From assembly GCF_900103175.1 (NCBI RefSeq), contig NZ_FNLF01000002.1:2370136-2434135 (forward strand): a DNA stretch of 64,000 nt. The letters are read 5' to 3'. The position numbers were made by a program, and so were the translations under genes. This stretch comes from Tsukamurella pulmonis (GTDB lineage: Bacteria > Actinomycetota > Actinomycetes > Mycobacteriales > Mycobacteriaceae). Within the stretch, counting starts at the first letter, position 1. Each line of letters begins with the position of its first letter. Shown here piece by piece: positions 54,705 through 63,388 of the stretch. The notes below the pieces were generated by a model that worked only from the letters and a program-made list of their open reading frames with translations, did not search any database and was not told the DNA's origin.

Positions 54705-55557
54705 GCGCCGCCCTCGCAGCCCCGATGAGCGGATCGCGACCGGCGCCGCGCCGGTAGGCCAGTGCGGTGTGCCGCGCCACCTCGAGTGGGGTGAGCCGCA
54801 CCGCCTCCGGCACGTCGACCGCGGCGAGGTCGGGGATCACCGCCACGCCCTGCCCGGCCTCGACCAGCGCCAGCACGGCGGCGAAATCGTCGGTGCGGTG
54901 CCGCACGCGGGGCGTGAAGCCGGCGTTCTCGCAGGTCCGGACCGTGGCGTCGTCGCACATCGTGCCCACGGTGCCGGAGATCCAGCGCGCCTCCGCGCAC
55001 TCGGCGAGCGTGCGCGGCCGGTCCCGGTGGGTCGCCAGGTGCACGGCCTCGTCGAAGAGGGGCTCGGTGTCGAGTCCGGGCTCGTCGCGCGCGGGCAGGC
55101 AGTCGTAGTGCTGGATCAGGGCGACGTCCAGCCGCCGGGATCGCAGTTCCTCCGGTGCCGTCGCCGGGTCGATCTCCGTCACGCGCACTCGCAGCAGGGG
55201 GTGCGCGCGGGAGAGCCGCAGCAGCGCCGGAGTGACGACGGTCCGCATCGCGGAACTGAACGTCCCGATCCGCAACTCGCCCGCCACCTCGGTGCCCAGC
55301 GCGTCGAGCTCCGCTTGCGCCTGCTCGAGGCGGGCGAGGACCGCGTCGGCGTGACCGACGAGGATGCGGCCGGCTTCGGTGAGTCGCACGCTGCGCCCGG
55401 TCCGCTCGAGCAGCGGCCGTCCGGCCTCGCGCTCCAGGGTCGCGAGCTGCTGCGAGACGGCGGACGGCGTGTAGTCCAGGGCCTGTGCGACCGCGGCGAT
55501 GGTGCCGCGATGCGAGAGCTCCCGCAGCAGGCGGAGGCGATGCACATCGAGCATCAC
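54691..55557 (-). CDS. LysR family regulator divergent from dapA-like gene
   Basis: 288 residues from ATG 55557; an ATG one codon later is also possible. The winged helix is at residues 5-65 ([40 protein letters not shown]). The effector domain starts at [20 protein letters not shown]. The 67-base gap to the divergent DapA-like gene would hold both promoters, which suggests control of that gene. This regulator with its two neighbours is inserted in an otherwise conserved uppP-phosphatase neighbourhood. Confidence 0.93.
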   Translation of the reverse strand: MMLDVHRLRLLRELSHRGTIAAVAQALDYTPSAVSQQLATLEREAGRPLLERTGRSVRLTEAGRILVGHADAVLARLEQAQAELDALGTEVAGELRIGTFSSAMRTVVTPALLRLSRAHPLLRVRVTEIDPATAPEELRSRRLDVALIQHYDCLPARDEPGLDTEPLFDEAVHLATHRDRPRTLAECAEARWISGTVGTMCDDATVRTCENAGFTPRVRHRTDDFAAVLALVEAGQGVAVIPDLAAVDVPEAVRLTPLEVARHTALAYRRGAGRDPLIGAARAALRSR

Positions 55558-55624
55558 TTCACCTTACGCTCGACATCGAGATCTCGCGCTGGTGCTTGCG
55601 CTCGCCGGGGCGGAGCCTGATGGC

Positions 55625-56521
55625 ATGCAGCTCACCGGCCTCCACGTCCCGCTCGTCACGCCCTTCGCCGCGGACGGCACCGTCGACCTCGCCTCGCTCG
55701 AGCGCCTCGCGCACGACACCCTCGCCGACGGCGCCGACGGGCTCCTCGCGCTCGGCACCACCGGCGAACCCGCGACCCTCACGGGCGCCGAGCGCGCCGC
55801 GGTGATCGACCGCATCGGCGGGGTCTGCGCCGAGCACCGCGCCGTGTTCACCGTGGGCGCGGGCACCAACGCCACCGACGGGACCGCCGATGTTCTGCGG
55901 GGCGTCGATCCGCGCGCCGACTTCGCGCTGGTGGTCGTGCCGTACTACACGCGCCCCTCCGAGGAGGGAGTGGTCGAGCACTACCGCAGGGTCGCCGCGG
56001 CGAGCCCGGTTCCCGTCATCGTCTACGACGTGCCGCAGCGCACCGGGCGCACGCTCTCGGTGGACACCCTGCTCGAACTCGCCGCGCTCGACGGCGTGGC
56101 CGGGTTCAAGCACGCCGCCGGCGGTGTCACGGAGACGACGGTCCGCCTGCTCGCCGCGATCAACACCGCCACGCCGGGCGCGGTCTCGGTGCTCGCGGGC
56201 GACGATCCGTTCGTGGGCGCGGTGCTCGCGCTCGGCGGGCACGGCGCGATCTCGGCGTGCGCGAACGTCGCGGCGGGCGAGTTCGCCGCGCTCCTGGCCG
56301 CGTGGCGGGAGCACAGGCTCGAGGAGGCGCGCGTGATCGGCGGGGCCGTGGCGGATCTGGCCGCCGCTCTGTTCGCCGAGCCGAATCCGACGGTGATCAA
56401 GGGCGTCCTGGCTGCGCAGGGCCGCATCGCCACCCCCGCGGTGCGCCTGCCCTTGCTCCCCGCCGCCCCGGCCGCCGTCGCCGCCGCCGCGGCGCTGGTG
56501 CGGACCGCCATGGCCGCGTGA
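55625..56521 (+). CDS. DapA/NanA-family (dihydrodipicolinate synthase-like) aldolase
   Basis: 298 residues from ATG 55625. TIM-barrel class I aldolase: LLALGTTGEPATLTGAERAA (the GTTGE carboxylate loop), PVIVYDVPQRTG with the catalytic Tyr near 133, and Schiff-base Lys in VAGFKHAAGGV near residue 158. GDDPFVGAVLALGGHGAIS closes the site. Family members make tetrahydrodipicolinate or cleave 2-keto-3-deoxy acids. Because it lies outside a lysine gene cluster and is paired with LysR, a catabolic aldolase is as likely as true DapA. Confidence 0.9.
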   Translation: MQLTGLHVPLVTPFAADGTVDLASLERLAHDTLADGADGLLALGTTGEPATLTGAERAAVIDRIGGVCAEHRAVFTVGAGTNATDGTADVLRGVDPRADFALVVVPYYTRPSEEGVVEHYRRVAAASPVPVIVYDVPQRTGRTLSVDTLLELAALDGVAGFKHAAGGVTETTVRLLAAINTATPGAVSVLAGDDPFVGAVLALGGHGAISACANVAAGEFAALLAAWREHRLEEARVIGGAVADLAAALFAEPNPTVIKGVLAAQGRIATPAVRLPLLPAAPAAVAAAAALVRTAMAA

Positions 56522-56522
56522 C

Positions 56523-56552
56523 GAGGTGATCGCCTACGCTGGCGATCACCTC
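56523..56552. terminator. 12-bp perfect inverted repeat after the dapA-like gene
   Basis: GAGGTGATCGCC and GGCGATCACCTC flank a 6-base loop, directly after the TGA at 56519-56521 and 22 bases before the next ATG. It may be a terminator without a T tract, or an operator for the secreted hydrolase gene. Confidence 0.6.
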
Positions 56553-56573
56553 AGATCATTCGGGAAGGTAATT

Positions 56574-57650
56574 ATGTTTGCTGCGAAGCTTCTGCCGTAC
56601 GCCGCGGTGTTCGCCGTGGGGCTGGTGGCCACGGTCGCACCCGCGCACGCGGCGGCCCCGGTCGGTGGTCCACGGAGCGACACCGCGCAGCACCGGACAT
56701 GGGTCGACGAAGAAGTCGCCTTCGACAGCGCCGGGGTGACGGTGCACGGGACCTTGCACCGCCCGGAGTCAGGTAAGCCCGTGCCCGCCGCGCTGATCAT
56801 CGCGGGCAGTGGCCCCACCGATCGTGACGGCAACTCACCGTTGATCCCGGGATCGGTGAACACGCTCCGGTGGGTGGCGAACCGGCTCGCCGCAGCGGGC
56901 GTCGCGACGCTCCGGTACGACAAGCTCGGTTCCGGGCGAACCGGCATCGGTCGCTACGCGCAGGACCCGACCGCCCTCGGAGCGGACGTGTTCACCACCC
57001 AGGCGCGCGACGCGCTGGCGCGCCTGGCCGCCAGCCCGGCTGTCGATCGGTCGCGGCTCTCCGTCTACGGACACAGCGAAGGAGCACTGTTCGCGCTGCA
57101 GCTCGCCGCCACTCCCGGCGAGCACGCCATCGGCTCGGTGGGGCTGCTCGAGCCGCTGAGCCGCCGGTACCTCGATGTCCTGTGGCGTCAGATCACCGAG
57201 CTCACCGACCGCGCGGTGAGCGAAGGCACGATGACGCGGGCCGACGGCGATGCGCTGTCGGCGTCACTGTCCGCGGCGATCGATCAGGTGCGCGCGACGG
57301 GGACAGTGCCGAGCGATCTGCCCAGGGCGTTGCGCTCGACGCTCAACCCAGGCACCGCGAAGTTCCTCCAGCAGATGGACCGGATCGACCCGCAGGACCT
57401 CGCGCGCCGGCTGCCCGCCCACTACCCGGCGCTTCTGACCTGCAGTGATTCGGACGTCCAAGTCAGCTGCAGCGATGTCGCGCATATTGCCGCCGGCCTG
57501 AACCATGCCGATCCGACCTTCGTGCGACTGACGGGCGTGTCCCACGTGCTCAAGCAGGACCCGAGTCGGGATCAGGCGAAATACGGTGCGCCGTTGCCCT
57601 TCTCCGTTCAGGCAGGGGAGGCGATCACCGCGTTCGCGCGGGCGCGGTGA
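56574..57650 (+). CDS. Secreted alpha/beta hydrolase
   Basis: 358 residues from ATG 56574, preceded by GGAAGG; the open frame upstream (ATG-like start at 56526) runs through the inverted repeat and is rejected. A Sec signal peptide ends near residue 28 (APAHAAAP). Motifs: oxyanion region ALIIAGSGPTDRDGNSPLIP, nucleophile elbow VYGHSEGALFALQL near residue 168 and a late VSHVLKQDPS with the His. Cysteines in TCSDSDVQVSCSD could form a disulfide. It resembles extracellular esterase/dipeptidyl-like hydrolases (YqhD/BAAT-like) without defined substrate. Confidence 0.87.
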   Translation: MFAAKLLPYAAVFAVGLVATVAPAHAAAPVGGPRSDTAQHRTWVDEEVAFDSAGVTVHGTLHRPESGKPVPAALIIAGSGPTDRDGNSPLIPGSVNTLRWVANRLAAAGVATLRYDKLGSGRTGIGRYAQDPTALGADVFTTQARDALARLAASPAVDRSRLSVYGHSEGALFALQLAATPGEHAIGSVGLLEPLSRRYLDVLWRQITELTDRAVSEGTMTRADGDALSASLSAAIDQVRATGTVPSDLPRALRSTLNPGTAKFLQQMDRIDPQDLARRLPAHYPALLTCSDSDVQVSCSDVAHIAAGLNHADPTFVRLTGVSHVLKQDPSRDQAKYGAPLPFSVQAGEAITAFARAR

Positions 57651-57738
57651 AGTCAGGAGGCCCGAACACGCACCCCGCGCGCGACAGTGCGCCGCAGGCT
57701 CCGGGATCCCGGCGGACTCCGCGCCTAGACTCGGATGC

Positions 57739-58398
57739 ATGACCGTGATCCTGCTCCGCCACGGCCGCTCGACCGCGAACACCTCCGGGGTGCTCGCGGG
57801 CCGCAGCGAGGGTGTCGCGCTCGACGACGCCGGCCGCGCCCAGGCCGCCGATCTCGTGGGCCGGCTCGTCGACGTCGACCTGGTGGCCGCCGTGCGCTCC
57901 CCGCTGCTGCGCTGCGAGCAGACACTGGCGCCGCTCGCGGCCGCCCACGGACTGGTGCCCGAGGTCGACGAGCGGCTCGTCGAGGTCGATTACGGCACCT
58001 GGACCGGCCGCGCGATCTCCGACCTGCTGCAGGAGCCGCTGTGGAAGACCGTCCAGCAGCAGCCGTCGGCCGCGGTCTTCCCCGGCGGGGAGGGGCTGGC
58101 GGACGTGCAAGCGCGGGCCGTGACAGCGGTGCGGGAGGCGGACCGCCGGTTCACCGAGCAGTACGGTCCCGGTGCGGTGTGGGTGGCGTGCAGCCACGGC
58201 GACGTCATCAAGGCGGTCGTCGCCGACGCGCTCGGCACGCACCTCGATCAGTTCCAGCGCCTGTTCGTCGCACCGGCCTCGGTATCGATCGTGACGTACG
58301 GCCCGTCCCGCCCGCTCGTGCAGTGCGTCAACTCGTCCGGTAGCGTCACGCTGCCTAAACGTCCAGCCAAGGAGGCCACGGTGGGAGGCGAGGCATGA
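57739..58398 (+). CDS. Histidine phosphatase family protein
   Basis: 219 residues from ATG 57739. The catalytic RHG is in VILLRHGRSTANTSGV (His9), the second His in WVACSHGDVIKAV, and the acid in VDYGTWTGR. Phosphoglycerate-mutase-like phosphatases of this MSMEG/Rv2135c group have acid phosphatase activity on small phosphoesters; the exact substrate is uncertain. The stop overlaps the DUF3090 start (ATGA). Starts a plus-strand unit with DUF3090 and the SCO1664-like gene. Confidence 0.94.
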   Translation: MTVILLRHGRSTANTSGVLAGRSEGVALDDAGRAQAADLVGRLVDVDLVAAVRSPLLRCEQTLAPLAAAHGLVPEVDERLVEVDYGTWTGRAISDLLQEPLWKTVQQQPSAAVFPGGEGLADVQARAVTAVREADRRFTEQYGPGAVWVACSHGDVIKAVVADALGTHLDQFQRLFVAPASVSIVTYGPSRPLVQCVNSSGSVTLPKRPAKEATVGGEA

Positions 58399-58976
58399 GT
58401 CGCTCCGTCCATGTTTTCCGCACACCCGATCGGTTCGTCGTGGGCACCGTCGGCCAGCCCGGCGACCGCGCCTTCTACCTGCAGGCCGTGCACGATGCGC
58501 GCATCGTCTCAGTGCTGCTGGAGAAGCAGCAGGTCGAGGTCCTGGCCGAGCGCATCTCCGCCCTGCTCGACGAGGTCTCCCGCCGGTTCGGCATGAAGAT
58601 GCCCCCGGCGGGCACGCCCGTCACCGACCTGCAGCCGCTCACGATGCCCGTCGACGCCGAGTTCAGGGTCGGCACGATGGGCCTGGGCTGGGACTCGGAG
58701 GAGCGGGCCGTCGTGATCGAACTGCTGGCGATCACCGAGCAGGAACTCGACGAGTCCGTCGTGCTCGCCGACGACGCCGAGGAGGGCCCGGACGCGGTCC
58801 GCGTCTTCCTCACCCCGAAGGCGGCGCGCGAGTTCGCGGACCGCTCCGAGAAGGTGCTCGGCGCCGGCCGCCCCGCGTGCCCGCTGTGCGGCGAACCGCT
58901 CGACGCCGACGGGCACATGTGCGTACGCCTCAACGGGTACCGCCGCGGTGCCGCCTTCGGCGCCGAGGGCGAGTAG
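58395..58976 (+). CDS. DUF3090 family protein
   Basis: 193 residues from ATG 58395. It matches the actinobacterial DUF3090 family: RSVHVFRTPDRFVVGTVGQP, AFYLQAVHDARIVSVLLEKQ, a central acidic EEGPDAVRVFLTP, and a C-terminal zinc-knuckle CPLCGEPLDADGHMC. Corresponds to Rv2134c by position. The function is unknown; conserved linkage with the phosphatase and the PI3K-like SCO1664 protein suggests a shared pathway. The next start GTG follows the stop immediately. Confidence 0.94.
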   Translation: MSRSVHVFRTPDRFVVGTVGQPGDRAFYLQAVHDARIVSVLLEKQQVEVLAERISALLDEVSRRFGMKMPPAGTPVTDLQPLTMPVDAEFRVGTMGLGWDSEERAVVIELLAITEQELDESVVLADDAEEGPDAVRVFLTPKAAREFADRSEKVLGAGRPACPLCGEPLDADGHMCVRLNGYRRGAAFGAEGE

Positions 58977-59759
58977 GTGGACCTCACGGTGGACCTCGAG
59001 ACCGCCGACCTGACGATCCTCGGTCGGATCACCAGCGCCTCGAACGCCACCCTGCTGTGCGAGCTCGGCGAGACCGGCGAGCGCGCCGTCTACAAGCCGG
59101 TCCGCGGCGAGGTGCCGCTGTGGGACTTCCCCGACGGGACACTCGCCGGCCGCGAGGTGGCGTCCTATCGCGTCTCCGAGGCGCTCGGCTGGGGCCTGAT
59201 CCCCGAGACCGTCCTGCGCGACGGTCCGCTGGGGCCCGGCATGGTGCAGAGATGGGTCGTCGAGCCGGACGGCGACGAGGTGCCCGATCTCGTGGACCTG
59301 TTCCCGCTCGACGGGGTGCCCGACGGCTACCTCACGGTCTTCACCGGTTACGTCGAGGACGACGACGCGCCGGACGGCATCGCCGAAGTGGCCCTCGCGC
59401 ACGCCGATGATCCGCGACTGCGCCGTCTCGCGGTGCTCGACGTGCTCATCAACAACGCGGACCGCAAGGGCGGCCACGTCCTCACCGGACCCGATGGGAA
59501 CGTCCTCGGCGTCGATCACGGCATCTGCCTGCACAGCGCCCCGAAGCTGCGCACCGTGCTCTGGGGCTGGGCGGGGCGGCCCGTCGGCGACGAACTGCTC
59601 GCCGACGTCGAGGCGTTCCGCGCCGCGCCGCCCGACCTGACCGGGCTCATCACCGAGGAGGAGCAGGAGGCGCTCATCGAGCGCGCCGCGATCCTCCTCG
59701 AGCTCGGTGCGATGCCGCTGCCGACCCCGAGCCGACCGATTCCCTGGCCGCCGTTCTGA
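58977..59759 (+). CDS. SCO1664-family protein (PI3/4-kinase-like fold)
   Basis: 260 residues from GTG 58977, directly after the DUF3090 stop. Kinase-like features: a nucleotide-binding strand/Lys in GERAVYKPVRGEVPLWDFPD, a LAGREVASYRVSEALGWGLI helix, the catalytic-loop-like VLDVLINNADRKGGHVL and the metal-binding VLGVDHGICLHS. This is the HipA/PI3K-like pattern of the SCO1664 family. Substrate unknown. It is the last gene of the plus-strand unit and meets the minus-strand DUF692 operon four bases later. Confidence 0.92.
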   Translation: MDLTVDLETADLTILGRITSASNATLLCELGETGERAVYKPVRGEVPLWDFPDGTLAGREVASYRVSEALGWGLIPETVLRDGPLGPGMVQRWVVEPDGDEVPDLVDLFPLDGVPDGYLTVFTGYVEDDDAPDGIAEVALAHADDPRLRRLAVLDVLINNADRKGGHVLTGPDGNVLGVDHGICLHSAPKLRTVLWGWAGRPVGDELLADVEAFRAAPPDLTGLITEEEQEALIERAAILLELGAMPLPTPSRPIPWPPF

Positions 59760-59763
59760 CCGG

Positions 59764-59946
59764 TCAGGGCCGCGCCGGCCACCGTCGGCGACGGTCTGCG
59801 GCCCCCTCCTGCCCGGCATGGGCGTCACGCTTGTGCCGGCACACGACGCCGGCGGCCGCGATCTCGTCGGCGTCGAACCCGTGCGGCACCGGGCCGTCCT
59901 CGACCAGCGCTCGCACGAGCGCCTCCTGGCGTTCCCGCAGGCTCAT
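59764..59946 (-). CDS. SCO6045-like small partner protein of DUF692
   Basis: 60 residues from ATG 59946, which gives an ATGA overlap with the DUF692 stop; a longer reading from 59985 is a shadow. The sequence SLRERQEALVRALVEDGPVP, then GFDADEIAAAGVVCRHKRDA is the SCO6045 C-terminal-type domain that accompanies DUF692 enzymes in actinobacteria. By analogy with small partner proteins of other DUF692 systems it may present the substrate; this is inference. It is Arg-rich at the end (DRRRRWPARP) and has a single Cys. Confidence 0.75.
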   Translation of the reverse strand: MSLRERQEALVRALVEDGPVPHGFDADEIAAAGVVCRHKRDAHAGQEGAADRRRRWPARP

Positions 59947-60809
59947 GCCCACCTCCTCCTCGCGTCCCTGGTGATCGGCGCGCACCCCGCGGCCACGGCG
60001 ATCGCATCGAGCTCGTCGAACAGGGCGGCGGCGGGCGGATAGCGCCCGTCGCGTTCCAGCATGAACGGAACGTCCGCGCGGGCCCGTAGTGCCGTGACCA
60101 GCTCCAATACGCCCGCGCTCACCGGGTCCGTGTGCGTGTCGTGATAGCGGCCGCCCACCTCCGAACCGCCCGCGACGTGGCCGTAGGCGATCCGGTCAGC
60201 GGGGAGCCGGGCCAGTTCGCGCTGCGGGTCGAGGCCGCGGTTGCGCGCGTTCGCGTAGACGTTCGCCACGTCCAGCACGAGCAGTGCCCCCGTGCGGGCG
60301 AGCAGTTCGGTGAGGAACTGCGCCTCGGAGAACTCGTCCTCGGGCCAGCACAGGAATGCCGCGATGTTCTCCACGGCGACCGGCACCGGCAGCGACTGCT
60401 GCAGCCGAGTGATGTTGCGGACCAGCACGTCGAGCGCCTCCCGCGTGCGCGGCACCGGCAGCAGGTGCCCCGCCTCGATTCCGGAGGCGCGGACGAAGGC
60501 GACGTGCTCGCTGACCAGCGGAGCGCCGAAGGCCTCGGCGCACGCGGCGAGACGGTGCACGCGCGCCGGATCCAGCTCATCGACCCCGCCGAGCGAGAGC
60601 GCGACTCCGTGCGGAATCAGCGGCACTCCACGCTCGCGCAGATCGCGCTGGAGGGGATCGAGGCGCGCCCGGCCCCGCCGGAGCGGTACGGACTCGGCGA
60701 TCACCTCGCAGAACCCGGGCCGCAGGTCGGCGATGACGCCTGCGATCTCGCGTCGCCAGCCCAGGCCGAGCGGTCCGAGAGCGGGAACGGTCCGCGGTGC
60801 CGTGCTCAT
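59943..60809 (-). CDS. DUF692 multinuclear non-haem iron enzyme (MbnB/TglH/BufB family)
   Basis: 288 residues from ATG 60809 (overlaps the membrane-protein stop). TIM-barrel DUF692 signature with candidate iron ligands in order: VPLIPHGVALSLGG (His), LVSEHVAFVR (His), VAVENIAAFLCWP (Glu, Asn), LLVLDVANVYANARN (Asp, Asn), AYGHVAGG (His), HDTHTDPV (Asp, His) and FMLERDGRYP (Glu). Known relatives oxidise cysteine residues in peptides, e.g. MbnB in methanobactin and TglH in thiaglutamate synthesis. The upstream gene ends in a Cys/Gly repeat tail, the obvious candidate substrate. It sits between the two coupled partners. Confidence 0.93.
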   Translation of the reverse strand: MSTAPRTVPALGPLGLGWRREIAGVIADLRPGFCEVIAESVPLRRGRARLDPLQRDLRERGVPLIPHGVALSLGGVDELDPARVHRLAACAEAFGAPLVSEHVAFVRASGIEAGHLLPVPRTREALDVLVRNITRLQQSLPVPVAVENIAAFLCWPEDEFSEAQFLTELLARTGALLVLDVANVYANARNRGLDPQRELARLPADRIAYGHVAGGSEVGGRYHDTHTDPVSAGVLELVTALRARADVPFMLERDGRYPPAAALFDELDAIAVAAGCAPITRDARRRWA

Positions 60810-61711
60810 CCGCCGCACCCTCCGCAGCCGCCACAACCACCACACCCGCCGCTTCCGCCGCCGCCGTCACCCCCGCACGAGGCGCCGCAACCGCCCCCGT
60901 CGGCTCCGGCGTCCGCATTGCCTGCAAGGCCGATGCCGTTCGCGAAGCCCTCGTCGAGCTGCCACAGCGCCGCCGTCCCGAAGACCGCGACGGACAGGCC
61001 CGCGGCGGCGATTCCGTAGGTGGTGAAGGCCGGCCTGCGGGCGGGCGCGAGGTAGTCCAGACGCGTGCGCTCCGCCTTCAACAGCCGTTTGCCGGCGCGG
61101 GTGCCCCGGGCGACGGTCCACAGGCGCGGAAGGATCACGAAGCAGGACAGCAGTCCGGGCAGGAACAGCCCGAACGCCGAGGACAGCTCGTGACCGCGAA
61201 CGAACATCATCCGGGACCACCCGACGGCCACTGCGGCCACGCACACGGCGGTCACCGGGGCGGCGCCGAGCCGCATGCGCCACCGGTCGACGTCGTGCCG
61301 CAGGTAGCCGCGAGCGGCGAGGCGTTCCTCGAGCCGGTCCAGGTCGGCGTCGAGGGCCGCGATCAGGGCGGCGACCGTGGACTGCTCCGTTCGACCGGTC
61401 TCCCGGAGAACCGCGGCGGTGAACGCGTCCGCGTGCGGATCGAGGGGGCGCGCACCGTCGATCCGACCGCTGCCGGTCACCTGCCCACCGGCCCGCAGCA
61501 GCGCCAACGCCGCGACGACGGGCGCCTCCCGGGAGCGCAGGCAGGCCAGTTCGGGTGCCGTCAGCGGTGGCTCGGCGACGACGGTGCGTCGCGGCGCCGC
61601 CGCGAACCGCCAGATCAGAGCGAGGAGGATGCCCGCGGCGAGGGCCCGGAGGAACCACCGCGCCTCGTCGTGGGCGACGAATTCGTGGAGAAGACGGATG
61701 TGATCAGGCAT
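60806..61711 (-). CDS. TIGR04222-type membrane protein with Cys/Gly-rich C-terminal tail
   Basis: 301 residues from ATG 61711, preceded by GGGAGGTG at ideal distance; the GTG at 61720 lies inside that site. A membrane helix follows the N-terminus (FLRALAAGILLALIWRF). A cytosolic domain with LTAPELACLRSREAPVVAAL and VDRWRMRLGAAPV is the TIGR04222 (near_uncomplex) pattern. Two to three more helices follow around 155-195 and 235-255. The last 37 residues are almost only Gly with six Cys, ending in four GGC units. Such a tail is a plausible substrate of the coupled DUF692 enzyme. Confidence 0.85.
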   Translation of the reverse strand: MPDHIRLLHEFVAHDEARWFLRALAAGILLALIWRFAAAPRRTVVAEPPLTAPELACLRSREAPVVAALALLRAGGQVTGSGRIDGARPLDPHADAFTAAVLRETGRTEQSTVAALIAALDADLDRLEERLAARGYLRHDVDRWRMRLGAAPVTAVCVAAVAVGWSRMMFVRGHELSSAFGLFLPGLLSCFVILPRLWTVARGTRAGKRLLKAERTRLDYLAPARRPAFTTYGIAAAGLSVAVFGTAALWQLDEGFANGIGLAGNADAGADGGGCGASCGGDGGGGSGGCGGCGGCGGCGG

Positions 61712-61804
61712 GGCGAACACCTCCCGGTGAGCGGATAGCAGGACGTCCGCGCCCTCGTCGCTGAAGGCGCGTTCGGAGAACGGGATCGGGAAGAGCGGCG
61801 GGCT

Positions 61805-61870
61805 TCAGCGCCGCCGGACGGGCTCGGCGAACACCGGTTCGGGTCCGTGCGCAGAAGGATTGGGGGACAT
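61805..61870 (-). CDS. 21-codon ORF with strong Shine-Dalgarno, in frame with the membrane gene
   Basis: From ATG 61870, preceded by GGAGGTGA at optimal distance, it encodes a 21-residue Pro/Arg-rich peptide beginning MSPNPSAHGPEPVF and ending EPVRRR. TGA at 61805-61807 stops it, but the same frame continues open through 94 bases (with coding-like GC3) into the ATG of the TIGR04222 gene. It could be a leader peptide, a small protein, or the first exon-like part of an interrupted longer ORF. It contains no Cys. Confidence 0.45.
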   Translation of the reverse strand: MSPNPSAHGPEPVFAEPVRRR

Positions 61871-62118
61871 GATGTTCACCTCCGGTGGCGACGTTCTTTC
61901 AAGGTTCGGTAAAGCATGGCGACCGAACGCGCCGTTGACCAGCTTCGGGAGGCAAGAGTTTGCTGAGAGTTCTTGTGCCGCAGGGTCGCCCCAGCTCGAG
62001 GACGGTTCCCTCGTCCATTCGGCGTGGTGCACGACCGGGATCGCGGCGCGCGCAGGCCCGCCGATGCGGGCCTCCGGCCCGAAATCCACGGCCGGATGAG
62101 GCCGCATAGGGTGGGGGC

Positions 62119-63363
62119 ATGCGCTCCTGGCCGACTCCCACCGTCCCCAGCGTGCCCGGACCGTCGGTCCCGCTGCGCCTCTACGACACGTCCGACGCGG
62201 TGGTGCGTCCCGTCAACCCCGGCGCCGTGGCGGGCATGTACGTCTGCGGCATCACCCCCTACGACGCCACGCACCTGGGGCACGCCGCCACCTACCTCGC
62301 CTTCGACCTGGTCAATCGGGTGCTGCGGGACAACGGGCACGATGTGCACTACGTGCAGAACATCACCGACGTCGACGATCCGCTGTTCGAGCGCGCGGAG
62401 CGCGACGGCGTGGACTGGCGCGATCTGGGGGCCCGCGAGATCGAGCTGTTCCGGGAGGACATGGAGGCGCTGCGGGTCATCCCGCCGCGCGACTACATCG
62501 GCGCCGTGGAGTCGGTCGACGAGGTCGTCGAGTACGTCGGCAAGCTCCTCGACAACGGCTCGGCGTACGTCGTCGACGACGCGCAGTACCCGGACGTGTA
62601 CTACCGCGCCGACGCCACCGAGCAGTTCGGATACGAGTCCGGCTACGACCGCGCGACGATGGAGAAGTTCTTCGCCGAACGCGGCGGCGATCCCGACCGC
62701 CCGGGCAAGCGCGACGCCATCGACCCGATCCTGTGGCGCGCGGAGCGGCCCGGCGAGCCGTCCTGGCCCTCACCGCAGGGCCCCGGGCGGCCCGGCTGGC
62801 ACATCGAGTGCGCGGCGATCGCCGCGAACCGGATCGGCGCCAGCATCGACATCCAGGGCGGCGGCAGCGACCTGATCTTCCCGCACCACGAGTACTCGGC
62901 CGCCCACGTCGAGGCGGCGACGGGGGAGCGCCGGTTCGCGCGGCACTACGTGCACGCGGCGATGATCGGCCTGGACGGCGAGAAGATGTCCAAGAGCCGC
63001 GGCAATCTCGTCTTCGTCTCGAAGCTGCGGCGCTCGGGCGTCGACCCCGCGGCGATCCGCCTCGGCCTGTTCGAGGGGCACTACCGGCAGGATCGGCCGT
63101 GGTCCGACGAGGTCCTGCAGCGCGCGCAGGCGCGCCTGGGCCTGTGGCGGCGCGCCTTCCAGGCCTCGTCGGCCCCCGACGGCGACGAGCTGATCGCGCG
63201 GGTCCGCCGCTACCTGGCGGACGATCTGGACACGCCGCACGCCCTCGCGGCGATCGACGCCTGGGCCGAGAAGGCCGTCACCGTCGGCGGGCCCGACGCC
63301 GGCGCTCCGGCGGCCGTGGCGACCGCGATCGACGCGCTGCTCGGCGTACCTGCCGCGGTCTGA
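62119..63363 (+). CDS. mshC: Cysteine--1-D-myo-inosityl 2-amino-2-deoxy-alpha-D-glucopyranoside ligase
   Basis: 414 residues from ATG 62119. A class I CysRS paralogue: [18 protein letters not shown] contains the zinc Cys43 and the HIGH-like THLGH (51-55), [20 protein letters not shown] and PHHEYSAAH supply further zinc ligands, and [10 protein letters not shown] is the KMSKS loop. The protein is shorter than CysRS because it lacks the anticodon-binding domain. It joins cysteine to GlcN-Ins in mycothiol synthesis. In M. tuberculosis cysQ lies next to mshC (Rv2131c); here the DUF692 operon occupies that side. Confidence 0.98.
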   Translation: MRSWPTPTVPSVPGPSVPLRLYDTSDAVVRPVNPGAVAGMYVCGITPYDATHLGHAATYLAFDLVNRVLRDNGHDVHYVQNITDVDDPLFERAERDGVDWRDLGAREIELFREDMEALRVIPPRDYIGAVESVDEVVEYVGKLLDNGSAYVVDDAQYPDVYYRADATEQFGYESGYDRATMEKFFAERGGDPDRPGKRDAIDPILWRAERPGEPSWPSPQGPGRPGWHIECAAIAANRIGASIDIQGGGSDLIFPHHEYSAAHVEAATGERRFARHYVHAAMIGLDGEKMSKSRGNLVFVSKLRRSGVDPAAIRLGLFEGHYRQDRPWSDEVLQRAQARLGLWRRAFQASSAPDGDELIARVRRYLADDLDTPHALAAIDAWAEKAVTVGGPDAGAPAAVATAIDALLGVPAAV

Positions 63364-63388
63364 GCGCCCGACACGATATATTGCGCCT

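Noticed and set aside
61805-61807. Selenocysteine at the in-frame TGA
   Set aside because: No SECIS-like hairpin was evident just after the TGA, and both segments have independent ribosome sites. A plain stop is the simpler reading.
61890-62118. A gene in the mshC upstream region
   Set aside because: Open frames here are short, lack ribosome sites and show no protein-like composition; it is treated as a divergent promoter region for mshC and the DUF692 operon.
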